From GWF2-38-69 sp037127655 (GTDB taxonomy: Bacteria > Verrucomicrobiota > Lentisphaeria > Victivallales > GWF2-38-69), in assembly GCA_037127655.1 (NCBI GenBank), contig JBAXXY010000022.1:1-24273 (forward strand): 24,273 nt of DNA, in the 5' to 3' direction. Position 1 is the stretch's first letter; each line of letters starts with the position of its first letter. The notes below the pieces were generated by a model, which saw only the letters and a program-made list of their open reading frames with translations, made no database searches and was not told the origin of the DNA. This document shows positions 1 to 8,180 of the stretch, piece after piece. Made by a program: the position numbers and the translations under genes.

Positions 1-2
1 AT

Positions 3-743
3 CTGGGCTGCAAGAAAATAGAGTTTTACCCTATCAATAACATTGATGATTTTAAGAAACTACTAAAATCAGGCTATAGCATTGATATAGCAATAGGAGG
101 ATTCTGGTCCTGGAGCACAAAAACTAATATGTCTTATTCCACGCCATATATGACAATGCATATTTCAGCTGTTATTAACTCAAAAGATAAACAATTATTC
201 CCTGACTTTAAATCTGTTATTAAAAATGAGAATATTACATTCGGCGTATTAAAAGGTAATGATTTGCAAGAAACCTTATCGTTATTTGTCAACCCCAATA
301 GAATAACCCTACTTGAAAGCGAGAGCGATTTCTATAAAAAAAAACTCACGGATGTGTTCATTACAGATGCTGAATCGGCATGCGCGACTAATATGATTTA
401 CCCGGAATATATGGTCTTGCCATTGCGCGATAGCAGCAATATACACGGTTTCTTCGCCTACCCTTTGCCTTCCGGCAAGCCGGCCTATTCCATTCAAGAG
501 TTTGTAACATCATGGATAACAGGGAATAAGATGGATGGCACATTAGATGACAGATACAAATACTGGATACAAGGAATCGTCCCAAGCACCCTAAATAAAG
601 AAAGATGGTCTATTCTTGCCTGGTTGAATAGAGGATTGAAGAATGAGATAAAAGATCAGATTATTGATATGATATCATCCTCTGAAAATGAACTCAATAA
701 AGAATATAGTTTGTCGGTCGATAGCGGAAACAGCAAAAAATAA
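3..743 (+). CDS. Extracellular solute-binding protein, family 3 (5' end outside window)
   Basis: The reading frame is open from the first bases of the window, so the N-terminus and any signal peptide are missing; an internal ATG at 129 is not the true start. The visible part has the C-terminal lobe of a family-3 periplasmic solute-binding protein: a segment reading IDIAIGGFWSWS followed by YSTPYM, and near the end the stretch FVTSWI..DGTLDDRYKYWIQG, matching the usual 'NxWL..K..GTLDRLYDYWILG' ending. Such proteins deliver small solutes, often amino acids or dicarboxylates, to a membrane transporter in the periplasm. The tail after this (KERWSILAWL) resembles the extension seen in binding proteins fused or paired with cation:dicarboxylate symporters; that is from memory of the family. 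No permease gene follows, so any partner must lie upstream. The substrate is unknown. Confidence 0.72.
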   Translation: MGCKKIEFYPINNIDDFKKLLKSGYSIDIAIGGFWSWSTKTNMSYSTPYMTMHISAVINSKDKQLFPDFKSVIKNENITFGVLKGNDLQETLSLFVNPNRITLLESESDFYKKKLTDVFITDAESACATNMIYPEYMVLPLRDSSNIHGFFAYPLPSGKPAYSIQEFVTSWITGNKMDGTLDDRYKYWIQGIVPSTLNKERWSILAWLNRGLKNEIKDQIIDMISSSENELNKEYSLSVDSGNSKK

Positions 744-761
744 AAACTGTAAAATAATCTC

Positions 762-786
762 TTGTTTTAGAATAAGCTTAAAACAA
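762..786 (+). repeat. Inverted repeat after the solute-binding protein gene
   Basis: TTGTTTTA (762-769) and TAAAACAA (779-786) are perfectly complementary over 8 bp with a 9-nt loop, 18 bases past the stop codon. The stem is AT-rich and no clear T-run follows, so it is only a weak terminator candidate; it could also be a binding site upstream of fabD. Confidence 0.35.
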
Positions 787-809
787 TCTTAACTTTCGCT
801 TTAAATCTG

Positions 810-838
810 TTGCCTTTTAAAATTCTATCTGATACCAT
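810..838 (+). promoter_or_regulatory. Possible promoter for fabD
   Basis: TTGCCT (810-815) is separated by 17 bases from TACCAT (833-838), which is preceded by TGA as in an extended -10. Each hexamer matches the sigma70 consensus at about four positions. This would give a leader of roughly 85 bases before fabD. It is the best candidate in the 188-base gap, but weaker than the promoters of acpP or purA. Confidence 0.33.
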
Positions 839-931
839 TGAGCCGTAAAGAATCTTATATCTTTGACTGAAAAAGATTTTAGAAGCAAGACATTCACAAC
901 TCAAAATTAACAATAAAATGGAGAAGTCTTC

Positions 932-1840
932 ATGAAATTTGGGTTTGTTTTCTCAGGACAAGGCGCACAAGCTGTCGGAATGGGCAAAGATTTATTCGAT
1001 CAAGTCCCGGCGGCGGCAGAAATTTTCAAAAAAGCAGATCAGACGCTCGGATGGTCTATTTCCGAAGTCTGCTTCAATGGACCTGACACTAAACTGACTG
1101 AAACGCGTTACTGCCAGCCTGCTATCTATGTGATGAGCGTAGCATGTCTGGAAGCCTTCAAACAGAAATTCCCCGGAATTAAAGCTGACGCTACAGCAGG
1201 TTTGAGTTTGGGTGAATTTACAGCTCTTTACGCCGCAGGAGCTTTCTCATTCGAAGAAGGATTGAAAATCCTGGAAAAGCGCGCGCTATACATGCAGGAA
1301 GCATGCGTTGCTACAAAAGGAACAATGGCAAGCATCATGAAGAGCGAACTCTCAGTAATTCAGGAATGCTGTAAAATCGCCGATGCCGATGTGGCAAATA
1401 TCAACAGCGCAGGTCAGGTTGTTATAAGCGGAGAAGAAGCCAAAGTTCAAGCAGCCATAGCTCTCCTTAAAGAAAAAGGCGCTAAGGCTTTTCCTCTCAA
1501 AGTTGCAGGCGCATACCACTCAAGATTGATGAAATCAGCCGAAGAAAAACTCGGAGTTTACTTAACTACAGTTACACTCAAAGCTCCTGCAATACCAGTC
1601 GCTCAGAATTTCATAGGCAAACTCGAATCAAATCCTCAGAACCTGAAAGCCAATATAGTCAAACAGGTTACGGGCAGTGTTCAGTGGATAGGCTGCATTA
1701 ATTCCATGGCAGAAAAGGGAATTGACACAATAATAGAATTCGGTCCGGGCAATGTACTTACAGGATTGGTCAAGAAGATTAAAACTGATATGAATACAGC
1801 AAATATCAATTCAGTAGAAACTCTTAATAACTATAAATAA
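932..1840 (+). CDS. fabD: Malonyl-CoA:ACP transacylase FabD
   Basis: Moves the malonyl group from CoA to the phosphopantetheine arm of acyl carrier protein, supplying the two-carbon donor for fatty acid elongation in the cytoplasm. The 302-residue product starts with the FSGQGAQ motif (residues 7-13). It has the nucleophile elbow GLSLG with Ser92, Arg117 in the EKRALYMQ helix, and the catalytic His196 in AGAYHSRLM. Length and motif spacing are normal for FabD. The residue before the nucleophile is Leu rather than the common His (GHSLG), a variant also seen in other bacterial FabD proteins. A GGAG Shine-Dalgarno lies about 10 bases before the ATG. It is first in a fabD-fabG pair, 29 bases before fabG, with acpP and fabF next. 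Confidence is high. Confidence 0.97.
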   Translation: MKFGFVFSGQGAQAVGMGKDLFDQVPAAAEIFKKADQTLGWSISEVCFNGPDTKLTETRYCQPAIYVMSVACLEAFKQKFPGIKADATAGLSLGEFTALYAAGAFSFEEGLKILEKRALYMQEACVATKGTMASIMKSELSVIQECCKIADADVANINSAGQVVISGEEAKVQAAIALLKEKGAKAFPLKVAGAYHSRLMKSAEEKLGVYLTTVTLKAPAIPVAQNFIGKLESNPQNLKANIVKQVTGSVQWIGCINSMAEKGIDTIIEFGPGNVLTGLVKKIKTDMNTANINSVETLNNYK

Positions 1841-1869
1841 CCCAAAAATATAACAAAAGGAACGCAATT

Positions 1870-2616
1870 ATGAGTTGCAAAAAACTCGAAGGAAAAGTTG
1901 CAATTGTTACAGGCGGAGCAAGAGGAATAGGTAAATCTATTTCTGAAAAACTTGCTTCAGAGGGAGCTTCGCTGGTCCTTGTGGATGTTCTCTTGGAAGT
2001 AGCTGAACAAACAGCTAAAGAATTTATGGATAAAGGAATCAAGGCTCTTGCTGTAAAAGCTGATGTTTCAAAACTCGAAGAAGCAGAAGCGGCAGTCGCA
2101 AAAACGATCGAACACTTCGGACAGATCGATATTCTTGTAAATAATGCAGGAATAACCAAAGACACTCTGCTTCTTAGAATGACAGCAGACGACTGGAAAA
2201 AAGTAATCGACATCAATCTGACAGGCGCATTTAATTTCATTAAGGCAGTAATTCGCCCTATGATGAAAAAAGGCGGAAAAATTGTAAATATTTCTTCAGT
2301 AGTAGGAAGAATGGGCAATGTAGGACAGGCTAATTATTCAGCTTCAAAAGCCGGAATGATCGGTCTTACAAAGTCCGTAGCTAAAGAATTCGCGTCAAGA
2401 AATGTTAATTGCAATGCAATAGCCCCGGGATTTATCGCTACAGAAATGACTCATAAGCTTCCCCAGGCGGCTATGGATGCATTCCTTATGATAACACCTA
2501 TGAAGAGGCCTGGAACTCCTGAAGATGTAGCAAAAGCTGTATGTTTCTTTTGCACAGCTGATTCTGACTACATAACAGGACAAGTTCTCAATGTTGACGG
2601 AGGGATGCTAATGTAA
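1870..2616 (+). CDS. fabG: 3-oxoacyl-ACP reductase FabG
   Basis: Reduces 3-oxoacyl-ACP to 3-hydroxyacyl-ACP with NADPH, the first reduction of each fatty acid elongation cycle. The 248-residue short-chain dehydrogenase shows the nucleotide-binding TGGARGIG motif (residues 14-21), NNAG (91-94), and the catalytic tetrad Asn116, Ser143 (in NISSVVGRMGN), Tyr156 and Lys160 (YSASK). The C-terminus has the usual ITGQVLNVDGGMLM. The start is supported by an AAAGGA Shine-Dalgarno at a normal distance from the ATG. It sits directly after fabD and before acpP, the classic fatty acid synthesis order, which favours FabG over the many other short-chain dehydrogenases. Probably co-transcribed with fabD. Confidence 0.96.
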   Translation: MSCKKLEGKVAIVTGGARGIGKSISEKLASEGASLVLVDVLLEVAEQTAKEFMDKGIKALAVKADVSKLEEAEAAVAKTIEHFGQIDILVNNAGITKDTLLLRMTADDWKKVIDINLTGAFNFIKAVIRPMMKKGGKIVNISSVVGRMGNVGQANYSASKAGMIGLTKSVAKEFASRNVNCNAIAPGFIATEMTHKLPQAAMDAFLMITPMKRPGTPEDVAKAVCFFCTADSDYITGQVLNVDGGMLM

Positions 2617-2654
2617 GTAGAAATATCTATTTACTAAAAAAGTTTGAAAATTGC

Positions 2655-2683
2655 TTGATTTGTGTTTTATTTACCCGTATAAC
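2655..2683 (+). promoter_or_regulatory. Strong promoter for acpP
   Basis: TTGATT (2655-2660), a 17-base spacer, then TATAAC (2678-2683), close to the sigma70 consensus with ideal spacing. Transcription would begin near 2690, giving a leader of about 65 bases. It lies in the 138-base gap between fabG and acpP and suggests that acpP can be transcribed independently. Confidence 0.68.
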
Positions 2684-2754
2684 ATCGTTAAAAGAAACTC
2701 AAAATATTGTTTAATAGCTCAATAAAAAAACCAAAAATATTGGAGGACAAAAAA

Positions 2755-2994
2755 ATGTCATCAACAGCAGACAAAGTAAGAGAAATAGTAGTAAACCAGC
2801 TTGGAGTATCTCCTGATCAGGCTACAGACAACGCAAAGTTCGTAGAAGATCTCGGTGCAGATTCACTAGACCAAGTAGAACTCGTAATGGCTCTTGAAGA
2901 AGAATTCGGCGCAGACATCCCAGACGAAGACGCTGAAAAATTAACTACAGTTGGCGACGCTGTTAAGTACATTCAGACGCATGTTGAAAAGTAA
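2755..2994 (+). CDS. acpP: Acyl carrier protein AcpP
   Basis: Carries growing acyl chains as thioesters on a 4'-phosphopantetheine arm during fatty acid, and in diderms lipid A, synthesis. The 79-residue acidic protein has the attachment site in GADSLDQVEL, with Ser37 as the modified residue, followed by the acidic recognition helix (VMALEEEFGADIPDEDAEK). Length and spacing are typical. The frame is open further upstream to a TTG at 2707, but the ATG at 2755 is the right start: it follows a strong GGAGGA Shine-Dalgarno, and the protein then begins like other AcpP proteins. A strong promoter lies upstream and a hairpin terminator follows at 3011-3049, so it can be made as a short abundant transcript. 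Confidence 0.97.
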   Translation: MSSTADKVREIVVNQLGVSPDQATDNAKFVEDLGADSLDQVELVMALEEEFGADIPDEDAEKLTTVGDAVKYIQTHVEK

Positions 2995-3010
2995 GATTTC
3001 ACTTTCTTAA

Positions 3011-3049
3011 GGGAAGGGGCATTCGCAATAGTCGTTTGCCCCTTTTTTT
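3011..3049 (+). terminator. Rho-independent terminator after acpP
   Basis: AAGGGGCA (3014-3021) pairs perfectly with TGCCCCTT (3037-3044) across a 15-base loop, and a run of T (3043-3049) follows. It lies 17 bases past the acpP stop and about 30 bases before fabF. Since little space is left for a fabF promoter, fabF is probably reached by read-through. Confidence 0.85.
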
Positions 3050-3080
3050 GTAAATAAAATCTCTTTTGAGGATTATTCAG

Positions 3081-4325
3081 ATGGAAAGACGAGTAGTAAT
3101 TACCGGAATTGGTATGGTTTCATCCGTAGGAAATAGCGTAAAAGAATCTTGGGATTCAATAGTAAACGGCAGGTCTGGAATTGACCTTGTTACATACTTT
3201 GACACTACCGACTTCAAGACAAAGATTGGTGGGCAAGTAAAAAATTTCAGTATCGAAAAGTATATGTCTATTAAAGATGCTAGAAGGATGGATCCTTTCT
3301 GCCATTTTGCTGTTGCCGCTGCAGACGAGGCAATGGAATCAGCAGGACTACCCAAAGATCTATCGACAATGAATCCTGAAAGAATCGGCGTTATGGTAAG
3401 TAGCGGCATAGGTGGCCTTCAAACTATTGAAGAGCAAGCTGCTAAGCTTAAGGAAAAAGGTCCAAAAAGTGTTTCTCCTTTCCTTATTCCTATGATGATT
3501 ATAGATTTAGCTGCAGGCAATATTTCAATGCGTTACGGAGCTAAAGGACCAAACTTCGGAGTAGTTTCAGCATGTGCCTCTTCAACACATGCAATAGGCG
3601 AAGCTTACTGGCAAATTAGAAGAGACGATGCCGATATTATGATTACTGGCGGAGCTGAAGCAAGTATTACCCCTCTGGGTTTTGCAGGATTCTGCTCAAT
3701 GCAGGCTATGAGTACCCGAAATGACAGCCCTAAAACTGCAAGCAGACCTTTTGATAAAGACAGAGATGGTTTTGTAATGTCTGAAGGCGCAGCCGTTTTA
3801 ATTCTTGAAGAACTAGAGCACGCTAAGACACGCGGAGCTACAATTTTAGCTGAAATAATAGGGTATGGAGCTTCAGGCGACGCTCACCACATCACTGCCC
3901 CAGCTCCAGGTGGAACAGGAGCAATACAGGCAGTAAAATGTGCTATCAATAGAGCCAAAGTTCCTCTGGAAGATATTTCTTATATTAATGCCCACGGCAC
4001 AAGTACTTCACTTAATGACAAACTCGAAACGATAGCTTATAAAGCTGTATTCGGAGATAAAATTGCCAAAGTGAATATCAGCAGCACAAAAGGCACAACA
4101 GGACATGGACTTGGAGCTTCTGGCGCGATAGAAACTATAGTTTGCGTAAAAGCAATCAATGAAAAGGTAGTCCCTCCAACAATAAATTACACAACACCTG
4201 ATCTTGAACTTGATCTGAACTATACTCCCAACCAGGCTGTTCAGAGAGAAATTAAAGCTGCTTTAAATGTAAACTTAGGATTCGGCGGACACAACGCCGC
4301 TCTTATAGTTAAAAAGTTTGAATAA
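3081..4325 (+). CDS. fabF: 3-oxoacyl-ACP synthase II FabF
   Basis: Condenses malonyl-ACP with an acyl-ACP, extending the fatty acid by two carbons with loss of CO2. The 414-residue product has the full thiolase-fold catalytic triad: Cys165 in VVSACASSTHAIGEA, His305 in INAHGTSTSLND and His342 in GTTGHGLGASG, plus the C-terminal NLGFGGHNAALIV. The Cys-His-His triad and the length mark it as FabF/FabB rather than FabH. An in-frame TTG at 3066 is possible, but the ATG at 3081 is preferred: GAGG lies about 9 bases before it and the protein then opens with the standard RRVVITGIGMVS. It sits 31 bases after the acpP terminator, and the LysM lipoprotein gene follows after 18 bases. Confidence 0.96.
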   Translation: MERRVVITGIGMVSSVGNSVKESWDSIVNGRSGIDLVTYFDTTDFKTKIGGQVKNFSIEKYMSIKDARRMDPFCHFAVAAADEAMESAGLPKDLSTMNPERIGVMVSSGIGGLQTIEEQAAKLKEKGPKSVSPFLIPMMIIDLAAGNISMRYGAKGPNFGVVSACASSTHAIGEAYWQIRRDDADIMITGGAEASITPLGFAGFCSMQAMSTRNDSPKTASRPFDKDRDGFVMSEGAAVLILEELEHAKTRGATILAEIIGYGASGDAHHITAPAPGGTGAIQAVKCAINRAKVPLEDISYINAHGTSTSLNDKLETIAYKAVFGDKIAKVNISSTKGTTGHGLGASGAIETIVCVKAINEKVVPPTINYTTPDLELDLNYTPNQAVQREIKAALNVNLGFGGHNAALIVKKFE

Positions 4326-4343
4326 TACAAATAGGAACATCGA

Positions 4344-4802
4344 ATGAAAACAAATCATCTAATCATTGCATTGGGTCTAATCTCTTTGTTGTTTGCAGGA
4401 TGCGCTCCTGAATTGGCAAGGACTAACTATGGGCCTGAAGAACAGCAATGGAAAAACTACATTCAGAAGTCATATAATGGATGGCAAGCTCCCCCGACCC
4501 CTGCCCCATATAGCGAGAATAATGTGTCACAAGGAGCTTCTTCTACTATAGAGGGTGTACCTGCTGCTGCCTCAATGACTGAAGCAACTCCTCTGGAAAT
4601 TGCTATTGCTTCTCCTGCTAAGGGCGTACTCTCTACAGAGACATCTTACACTGTTAAAAAAGGTGATACCCTTTGGTCTATCTCTAAAAATGTTTATGGA
4701 GATGGGAATTCCTGGAAAAAAATACAGGAAGCTAATAAGGCTATACTCGGAGACTCAAACAGTCTCAAAGCCGGCACAGTTTTACAAATTCCTGTCAAGT
4801 AA
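4344..4802 (+). CDS. LysM-domain lipoprotein
   Basis: A 152-residue predicted lipoprotein. The N-terminus has two polar residues, a hydrophobic stretch and the lipobox LFAGC with Cys20, so it should be processed by signal peptidase II and anchored in a membrane facing the periplasm. After a Pro/Ser/Ala-rich linker (about 45-100), the C-terminal 50 residues are one LysM domain: YTVKKGDTLWSISKNVYG, then WKKIQEANK and a closing LKAGTVLQIP. LysM binds N-acetylglucosamine-containing glycans, here most likely peptidoglycan. No enzymatic domain is visible, so it may tether the envelope or serve as a targeting module. It lies 18 bases after fabF and 33 before the PhoH-family gene. The exact role is unknown. 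Confidence 0.85.
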   Translation: MKTNHLIIALGLISLLFAGCAPELARTNYGPEEQQWKNYIQKSYNGWQAPPTPAPYSENNVSQGASSTIEGVPAAASMTEATPLEIAIASPAKGVLSTETSYTVKKGDTLWSISKNVYGDGNSWKKIQEANKAILGDSNSLKAGTVLQIPVK

Positions 4803-4835
4803 GAATAGGGCATAAAAGCTGTCCTTTCTTTAAAA

Positions 4836-5834
4836 ATGCTGTCTAAAGAACTTCATCTTGACATGTTGTCTATGAATTCAATATTCGTGGGTGACATCGT
4901 CAAGAATACTAGAATTCTTGAAGAGAAGTTTGAAATCAAGCTTCTCACTAGAGATACCCTGCTAAGAATATCATCAAAAGAATCCGACAAAATAGATTCT
5001 GCTTTTTCCTTCCTAAAAAACCTTCTCAAATTTCATGAAACTGGTCATCAAATCAAGCAAAAAGACTTCGAAGTAATCCTCTCCAACTCTTTAAAAGATA
5101 AACACAATGAAAACTCCATTAAAGACTTCTACAAAGAGACAATAAAAGTTGGGCACAAAAAAGGCTCTATCATCCCGAGAACACTTACTCAATATCATTA
5201 TGTAAGGGACATTGGTTTTAAGGATATTACTTTCGGCGTAGGCCCGGCTGGCACGGGAAAAACTTATTTAGCTATGGCGATGGCTATTTCTTCGTTCCTT
5301 TCAGGCAAACACAATCGGATTATTTTAACAAGACCGGCAATGGAGGCAGGAGAAAACTTAGGCTTCCTTCCCGGGACGCTTGAAGAAAAAATCAGACCTT
5401 ATCTGCGCCCTCTTTATGATGCCTTATATGATATGCTTGATTTCGATGAAGCAAATCGCCTGATGGAAAGCAATATTATCGAAGTTGCTCCTTTAGCTTT
5501 TATGCGAGGAAGAACATTGAATGATTCTTTTATTATCTTAGATGAGGCTCAGAATACTACTGTTGAGCAGATGATGATGTTCCTCACAAGAATAGGATTT
5601 GAATCAAAATGCGTAATTACGGGGGACCCAACTCAAACGGATCTGCCTAAAAATAAAAGATCTGGGCTTGCCCATGCATCAAAAATCCTCAAGGGAATAG
5701 AGGAAATTTCAGTTATCACTTTCACAGCGGAAGATATTGTCAGAAATCCTCTCATTGAGAAAATAATATATGCGTACGAGCAGGACAAAAAACAATATTC
5801 ACACAGAAAAAATGACAAAAGAGAAGAATTTTAA
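4836..5834 (+). CDS. phoH: PhoH-family ATPase (YbeZ-like)
   Basis: A 332-residue P-loop ATPase of the PhoH/YbeZ family, cytoplasmic and linked to RNA metabolism through its genetic and physical connection to the endoribonuclease YbeY. The ATPase core starts with PRTLTQYHYV and has Walker A GPAGTGKT (136-143), the family signature RPAMEAGENLGFLPG (166-180) with RPYLRPLYDALYDM, and Walker B FIILDEAQN (232-240). Residues 1-110 are a less conserved N-terminal region. No convincing Shine-Dalgarno precedes the ATG at 4836; ATGs at 4863 and 4872 are alternatives. Six bases separate it from the 7TM-HD gene, and ybeY follows, the arrangement phoH/HD-phosphohydrolase/ybeY known from many bacteria. Confidence 0.93.
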   Translation: MLSKELHLDMLSMNSIFVGDIVKNTRILEEKFEIKLLTRDTLLRISSKESDKIDSAFSFLKNLLKFHETGHQIKQKDFEVILSNSLKDKHNENSIKDFYKETIKVGHKKGSIIPRTLTQYHYVRDIGFKDITFGVGPAGTGKTYLAMAMAISSFLSGKHNRIILTRPAMEAGENLGFLPGTLEEKIRPYLRPLYDALYDMLDFDEANRLMESNIIEVAPLAFMRGRTLNDSFIILDEAQNTTVEQMMMFLTRIGFESKCVITGDPTQTDLPKNKRSGLAHASKILKGIEEISVITFTAEDIVRNPLIEKIIYAYEQDKKQYSHRKNDKREEF

Positions 5835-5840
5835 TCTACT

Positions 5841-8180
5841 ATGTCACTCTTTTTTAAAAGTTTTAGAAGAAGAAAGTTGGAGCGAGAGGGATTAGCTAGC
5901 TCTAGCTTTAGGCCCAAATCCAGTGAGACCATCGGGTATTACATTAATGGTTCAAAGATAGTTACAGGAATTATTTTTACTATTTTATGGTTCTTTTTTG
6001 CTCTGGTATTAGTTCTTCCTTCTATAGATGGGAAATCTGAATTTTACCTAGTAAGAGACCAACAAGCCCCAAAAACCATTTATGCCGACTTCAGTTTTTC
6101 ATATTTAGATACAGTCGAGACTAACAAGCAAAAAGAACTAGCCTCCCATTCAGCCCCGTTGGTTTATCAGATAGATGATATAGCCACCGAAAGGAATATA
6201 GAGGAGATTTATAATGTTTTCAAAAAATTTCCAAACACTTCCAACGAGGACCAATTAAAGAAAATCAAGGAGGTGTATGGTATTTCAGAAGATGCAATTC
6301 CAGTACTTGAGCAATTCGAAGCTGACAATAAAAGACTCGAGCTTTTCAGGTCAAAGCTCTCTGGAATCGTATATAAAGGTATAATAAGTTATGATGACAT
6401 TACTAATATTCAGGATCCTGACGCTACAGAAATCTGTATTATAAACAAAAATAAGCATCTCAGAAGCCCAATTCCTGCTATTCTCCTATCAACACCTAAG
6501 GACGCGGCTAAACAGTTATCTGAATCTGTATCTATTGACTACATTTATCAGAGTAGAGATTTATTAAGAAACGCTATTTTTAATGTATCTGTAAAACTTA
6601 TTAAGCCTAATTTGTTATTTGACAAGTCCCTAACTGATGTAGAAATACAGTTTATCAGTTCATCTGAAAAACATGATATCTATCAAGAAGTCAATAAAGG
6701 CGACATAATTATCAAGAAAGGAGAAAAGATAGATGCTCAAATACTGGAAAAATTCCAAGCTTACGAGAGTCAAAGATCCAAGAAGAATATATATGCCAAC
6801 TTTCTAGAAAATTTCTCTTACAACTTAGCATTGAGCTTTGTTCTATTAATCATAACTATTGCATATTTCTACAGCATTCATAAGCAAGTTGTTTTTGACA
6901 ACCAGAAGATGGGAACAATCGTATTCGTTCTTATAATATCCCTCATCGCTGTTTACTTCTCTCTCAAATTCTTTAATCTTCTCAGCTCTGAATTTAATAC
7001 TCCGAGCACGCTAAGCACTTGCATCATACCTTTGGCCCTGCCGCCAATACTTATTACTATCCTCATAGGAATAAGAGGAGCTACTTTTATTTGTATTCTG
7101 GTGTCTCTTATTGCCGCAATCAAAGTTGATAATTACTATGCTATGATAATAGGAATGGCACTGGGCTGCTTTGCTTCGCTTGCAGTCATAAATTCAAGGA
7201 ATTATAAACATCTATTCATAAGGTCAACAACAGTAATATTCCTTACTCTTATTCCTGCTGAACTCTTATGCTTTTTTCAGCCTATTATAAGCAATGTTGA
7301 TACACTGCTTCTGCCGCTTTTCATGCTATGTATAATAAATGCAGTAGCCACCGGTATTTTGGTTCTTGCTGCACTATTTTTAGTTGAATCGCTTTTCCAG
7401 GTGAACACAGACATGAATCTTTTATCATTATGTGACTACAATCACCCATTGCTTAAAAGGTTGCAAATGGAAGCGCCCGGCACATATCACCACTCTCTTA
7501 TGGTCGCAACATTAGCTGAACGCGCTGCAATAGATATGGATCTCAACCCAGTCAAAGCAAGAGCTTGCGCTCTTTTTCACGATATAGGTAAACTTCTTAG
7601 GCCGGAGTATTTTACAGAAAATAACTCAGCATCTGAAAGTTTGCATTCTAATATCAGACCGGGAATAAGCAGCATGATTATACTAAACCATGTCAAGGAT
7701 GGAGTAACACTTGCTTTGAAATATAAACTAGGCGGACTTATTATTGATGCAATAGAACAGCATCACGGCGACGATCTTGTTTACTTTTTCTACAAGAAAG
7801 CTTTAGAAGAAAGCGAAAAAACTGGTGGGGCTACTGTTACTGAAAATGAATTCAGATATCCTGGTCCAAAGCCAATTAGCAAGGAAGTTACAATCGTTTG
7901 CCTGGCTGACTCGTGCGAGGCGGCATCCCGTTCCATAGAAAAACCTACTTTGTCGAAAATAGAAACTCTTGTTTGGGAAATAATTAACAGAAAAATCAGG
8001 GAAGGCCAGCTAGATAGCTCAGACCTTGGTCTCGAAGAATTAGCTAAAGCTAGAATTAGTTTTACCAAGACTTTAACCTCTATGCTGCACTCCAGAATAA
8101 AATACCCGACTAACGAAAAAGATAAAAACGATGAAAGTTTATTATTCAAAACCCAGAAAAACAAACTTAAAAATAGTTAA
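5841..8180 (+). CDS. pgpH: 7TM-HD membrane phosphohydrolase (PgpH/YqfF family)
   Basis: A 779-residue membrane protein with the full 7TM receptor-HD layout: one transmembrane helix (about 39-60), a large extracytoplasmic domain (about 61-325), a block of hydrophobic helices (about 330-530), then a cytoplasmic HD domain. The HD domain shows APGTYHHSLM (His550, His551), ALFHDIGKL (His580, Asp581), NHVKDG (His617), QHHGDD (His641, His642) and a later LADSCEAASRS aspartate, so metal ligands look intact. In Firmicutes, PgpH hydrolyses cyclic di-AMP; activity on that nucleotide here is inferred from the family only, since no diadenylate cyclase is in view. It starts 6 bases after phoH and its 3' end overlaps ybeY by 50 bases, implying tight co-expression. 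Confidence 0.92.
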   Translation: MSLFFKSFRRRKLEREGLASSSFRPKSSETIGYYINGSKIVTGIIFTILWFFFALVLVLPSIDGKSEFYLVRDQQAPKTIYADFSFSYLDTVETNKQKELASHSAPLVYQIDDIATERNIEEIYNVFKKFPNTSNEDQLKKIKEVYGISEDAIPVLEQFEADNKRLELFRSKLSGIVYKGIISYDDITNIQDPDATEICIINKNKHLRSPIPAILLSTPKDAAKQLSESVSIDYIYQSRDLLRNAIFNVSVKLIKPNLLFDKSLTDVEIQFISSSEKHDIYQEVNKGDIIIKKGEKIDAQILEKFQAYESQRSKKNIYANFLENFSYNLALSFVLLIITIAYFYSIHKQVVFDNQKMGTIVFVLIISLIAVYFSLKFFNLLSSEFNTPSTLSTCIIPLALPPILITILIGIRGATFICILVSLIAAIKVDNYYAMIIGMALGCFASLAVINSRNYKHLFIRSTTVIFLTLIPAELLCFFQPIISNVDTLLLPLFMLCIINAVATGILVLAALFLVESLFQVNTDMNLLSLCDYNHPLLKRLQMEAPGTYHHSLMVATLAERAAIDMDLNPVKARACALFHDIGKLLRPEYFTENNSASESLHSNIRPGISSMIILNHVKDGVTLALKYKLGGLIIDAIEQHHGDDLVYFFYKKALEESEKTGGATVTENEFRYPGPKPISKEVTIVCLADSCEAASRSIEKPTLSKIETLVWEIINRKIREGQLDSSDLGLEELAKARISFTKTLTSMLHSRIKYPTNEKDKNDESLLFKTQKNKLKNS

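Noticed and set aside
932..1840. Leu instead of His before the FabD nucleophile as a sign of lost activity
   Set aside because: Ser92, Arg117 and His196 are intact, and GLSLG is known in other bacterial FabD proteins.
1824..2318. 164-codon reading frame antisense to fabG
   Set aside because: It lies wholly opposite a well-conserved gene, and its Ser/Ile/Phe-rich product has the look of an antisense shadow.
2617..2640. AT-rich hairpin after the fabG stop
   Set aside because: It has a bulged stem and is followed by A-run rather than T-run on the coding strand.
4807..4825. Hairpin AGGGCA/TGTCCT between the LysM lipoprotein and phoH genes, followed by TTTCTTT
   Set aside because: Six base pairs with one G-T and an interrupted T-run is too weak to call a terminator in what looks like one operon.
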